Shown: positions 6,906 to 7,781 of the stretch, one piece after another | Numbering within the stretch: position 1 is the stretch's first letter | How the letters are laid out: each line of letters begins with the position of its first letter | DNA from: an uncultured Actinoplanes sp. | Lineage (GTDB): Bacteria > Actinomycetota > Actinomycetes > Mycobacteriales > Micromonosporaceae | DNA length: 7,781 nucleotides | Assembly: GCA_934667465.1 (NCBI GenBank) | Contig: CAKUMG010000238.1 | Coordinates: forward strand, 1-7,781 | Direction: 5' to 3' | Made by a program: the position numbers and the translations under genes | Notes under the pieces: generated by a model | What the model saw: only the letters and a program-made list of their open reading frames with translations | Told to the model about the DNA's origin: nothing | Databases searched by the model: none

Positions 6906-6934
6906 GGCCGGGCGCACCGCAACTGCGCCCGGCC
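6906..6934. terminator. Perfect GC-rich hairpin, likely bidirectional terminator
   Basis: GGCCGGGCGCA (6906-6916) pairs without mismatch with TGCGCCCGGCC (6924-6934) around a 7-base loop. It lies 31 bases after the stop of the secreted-protein gene and 10 bases after the nuoH stop on the other strand, the place a shared terminator would occupy between converging genes. No T-tract follows on either side; actinomycete terminators often lack one. That the hairpin forms is near certain; that it terminates transcription is inferred from position. Confidence 0.72.
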
Positions 6935-6944
6935 CCTGCGTCTG

Positions 6945-7781
6945 TCAGAGCGCGACCCGGACCGCGGCCGTCAGGATGAGCTGGCCCAGCGCGACCGGCA
7001 CGAGCACGAGCCAGCACAGCCGCTGGAGCTGGTCCTCGCGCAACCGCGGATAGGTGACCCGGAGCCAGATGATGACGAACGCCACCGCGAACACCTTGAG
7101 CAGCGTCCACAGCCACCCCAGGTGCTCGGCGCCGGGACCGTGCCAGCCGCCGAGGAAGAGCACGGTGGTCAGCGCCGCGATCACGACGATGCCCACGTAC
7201 TCCGCCAGCAGGAAGAACGCGAAGCGCAGACCCGTGTACTCGGTCATGTAGCCGAAGACCAGCTCCGAGTCCGCGATCGGCATGTCGAACGGCGGGCGGC
7301 GGATCTCGGCGAGCCCGGAGATGAAGAACACCAGTGCCGCGGGTGCCTGCCAGATCAGCCACCACGGGCGCCACGCCTCCACGATGCCCGGCAGGCTCAG
7401 GGTGCCGGCCGCCATCGCCACGCTCGCCGCCGACAGCACCAGCGGCAGCTCGTAACCGAGCAGCTGGGCGGCGCCACGCAGACCACCGAGCAGGCTGTAC
7501 TTGTTCGCCGACGCCCACGCGGACATCAGTACCGCGACCACGCCCACGCCCAGCACCGCGAGGACGAAGAAGAGGCCGACGTCGAGGCTCTGCGCGACCA
7601 GGCCGGGCCCGATCGGGATGACGAGAAGCACCAGGAGGTACGGGAACAGTGCCACCACCGGCGCGAGGGCGAACACGCGGCGGTCGGCCTCCCGCGGAGT
7701 GATGTCCTCCTTCTGCACGAACTTGACGCCGTCCGCGACGAGCTGGGCCCAGCCGTGGAAGGCGCCCGCATACATCGGGCC
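6945..7781 (-). CDS. nuoH: NADH-quinone oxidoreductase subunit H (NuoH), 5' end outside window
   Basis: NuoH anchors the peripheral arm to the membrane and lines the quinone chamber and the entry to the proton path. The window holds the C-terminal 278 residues; the frame is open to the edge and begins within the conserved R-x-GP region, so roughly the first helix and linker (about 45-60 residues) are missing. The Met at 7775 is internal, since Gly-Pro precede it in frame and belong to the motif. Visible signatures, numbered from the window edge, are ADGVKFVQKED (16-26), SANKYSLLGGLRGAAQLLGYE (91-111), EIRRPPFD (159-166), EYTGLRFAFFLLAEY (181-195), LFLGGWHGP (208-216) and the C-terminal PRLREDQL (245-252). 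In the quinone-facing loop the usual PEAExEL reads PIADSEL (168-174), so its first acidic residue is Ile. The gene stops 754 bp short of nuoI, an unusual gap, and a hairpin follows the stop. Confidence 0.97.
   Translation of the reverse strand, partial: GPMYAGAFHGWAQLVADGVKFVQKEDITPREADRRVFALAPVVALFPYLLVLLVIPIGPGLVAQSLDVGLFFVLAVLGVGVVAVLMSAWASANKYSLLGGLRGAAQLLGYELPLVLSAASVAMAAGTLSLPGIVEAWRPWWLIWQAPAALVFFISGLAEIRRPPFDMPIADSELVFGYMTEYTGLRFAFFLLAEYVGIVVIAALTTVLFLGGWHGPGAEHLGWLWTLLKVFAVAFVIIWLRVTYPRLREDQLQRLCWLVLVPVALGQLILTAAVRVAL

Noticed and set aside
6389..6922. Minus-strand open frame of 177 codons across the secreted-protein gene
   Set aside because: Its product is Gly/Arg/Val/His-rich without domain signs; the plus strand has a signal peptide, Shine-Dalgarno and sensible composition.
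6191..6944. Possible insertion sequence or transposon between nuoH and nuoI
   Set aside because: No transposase, no terminal inverted repeats and no duplicated target bases found at the two edges; the only inverted repeat is the 11-bp hairpin next to the nuoH stop.
6850..7518. Minus-strand 222-codon frame overlapping nuoH
   Set aside because: Out of frame with NuoH, which carries all family motifs; the composition is Arg/Ala/Gly shadow.
7526..7775. Met at 7775 as the true start of nuoH
   Set aside because: Gly-Pro precede it in frame and complete the conserved NuoH GP motif; the first membrane helix is missing, so the gene runs past the window edge.

Overview
The window is very GC-rich, with strong G/C preference at third codon positions and almost no non-coding DNA. 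It looks like a chromosomal piece of a high-GC actinomycete. A Streptomyces- or Micromonosporaceae-type host fits the protein wording, but genus cannot be fixed from the sequence alone.

Layout. All but one of the genes lie on the minus strand and form the membrane-arm half of a respiratory complex I (NADH-quinone oxidoreductase, nuo) cluster. In transcription order from the right edge they are nuoH (5' end outside the window), nuoI, nuoJ, nuoK, nuoL, nuoM and nuoN (3' end outside the window). From nuoI to nuoN every gene overlaps the next by 1 to 4 bases (ATGA, GTGA or TGATG junctions). Each downstream start has a GGAG-type Shine-Dalgarno 7-10 bases upstream, inside the previous gene, so this half should be one translationally coupled transcript.

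The exception is the nuoH-nuoI junction, which in most nuo operons is tight. Here about 750 bp separates them. It holds a plus-strand gene for a 139-residue Sec-exported protein of no family I recognise, a 264-bp divergent intergenic region, and a perfect 11-bp GC-rich hairpin between the converging ends of the small gene and nuoH. The hairpin is well placed as a two-way terminator, so nuoI-N may be transcribed from its own promoter.

How the genes work together. NuoH forms the quinone-chamber and heel subunit. NuoI carries two [4Fe-4S] clusters toward quinone. NuoJ and NuoK make the small transmembrane relay. NuoL, NuoM and NuoN are the three Mrp-antiporter-like proton channels. All the charged residues expected in the TM5 (Glu), TM7 (Lys), TM8 (Lys or His) and TM12 (Lys or Glu) positions of the antiporter-like subunits are present, so the proton-pumping arm looks functional.

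Several subunits depart in wording from canonical complex I. NuoH has Ile in place of the first Glu of the PEAExEL loop, the NuoI ferredoxin motif is atypical, NuoL lacks the HHEQ loop, and NuoN has an unusual TM12 motif. This resembles, from memory, the second, incomplete 'nuo2' cluster of Streptomyces, which lacks some of the NADH-input subunits. The genes that would settle this (nuoA-G) lie outside the window. No mobile element, CRISPR array, tRNA or rRNA was seen.
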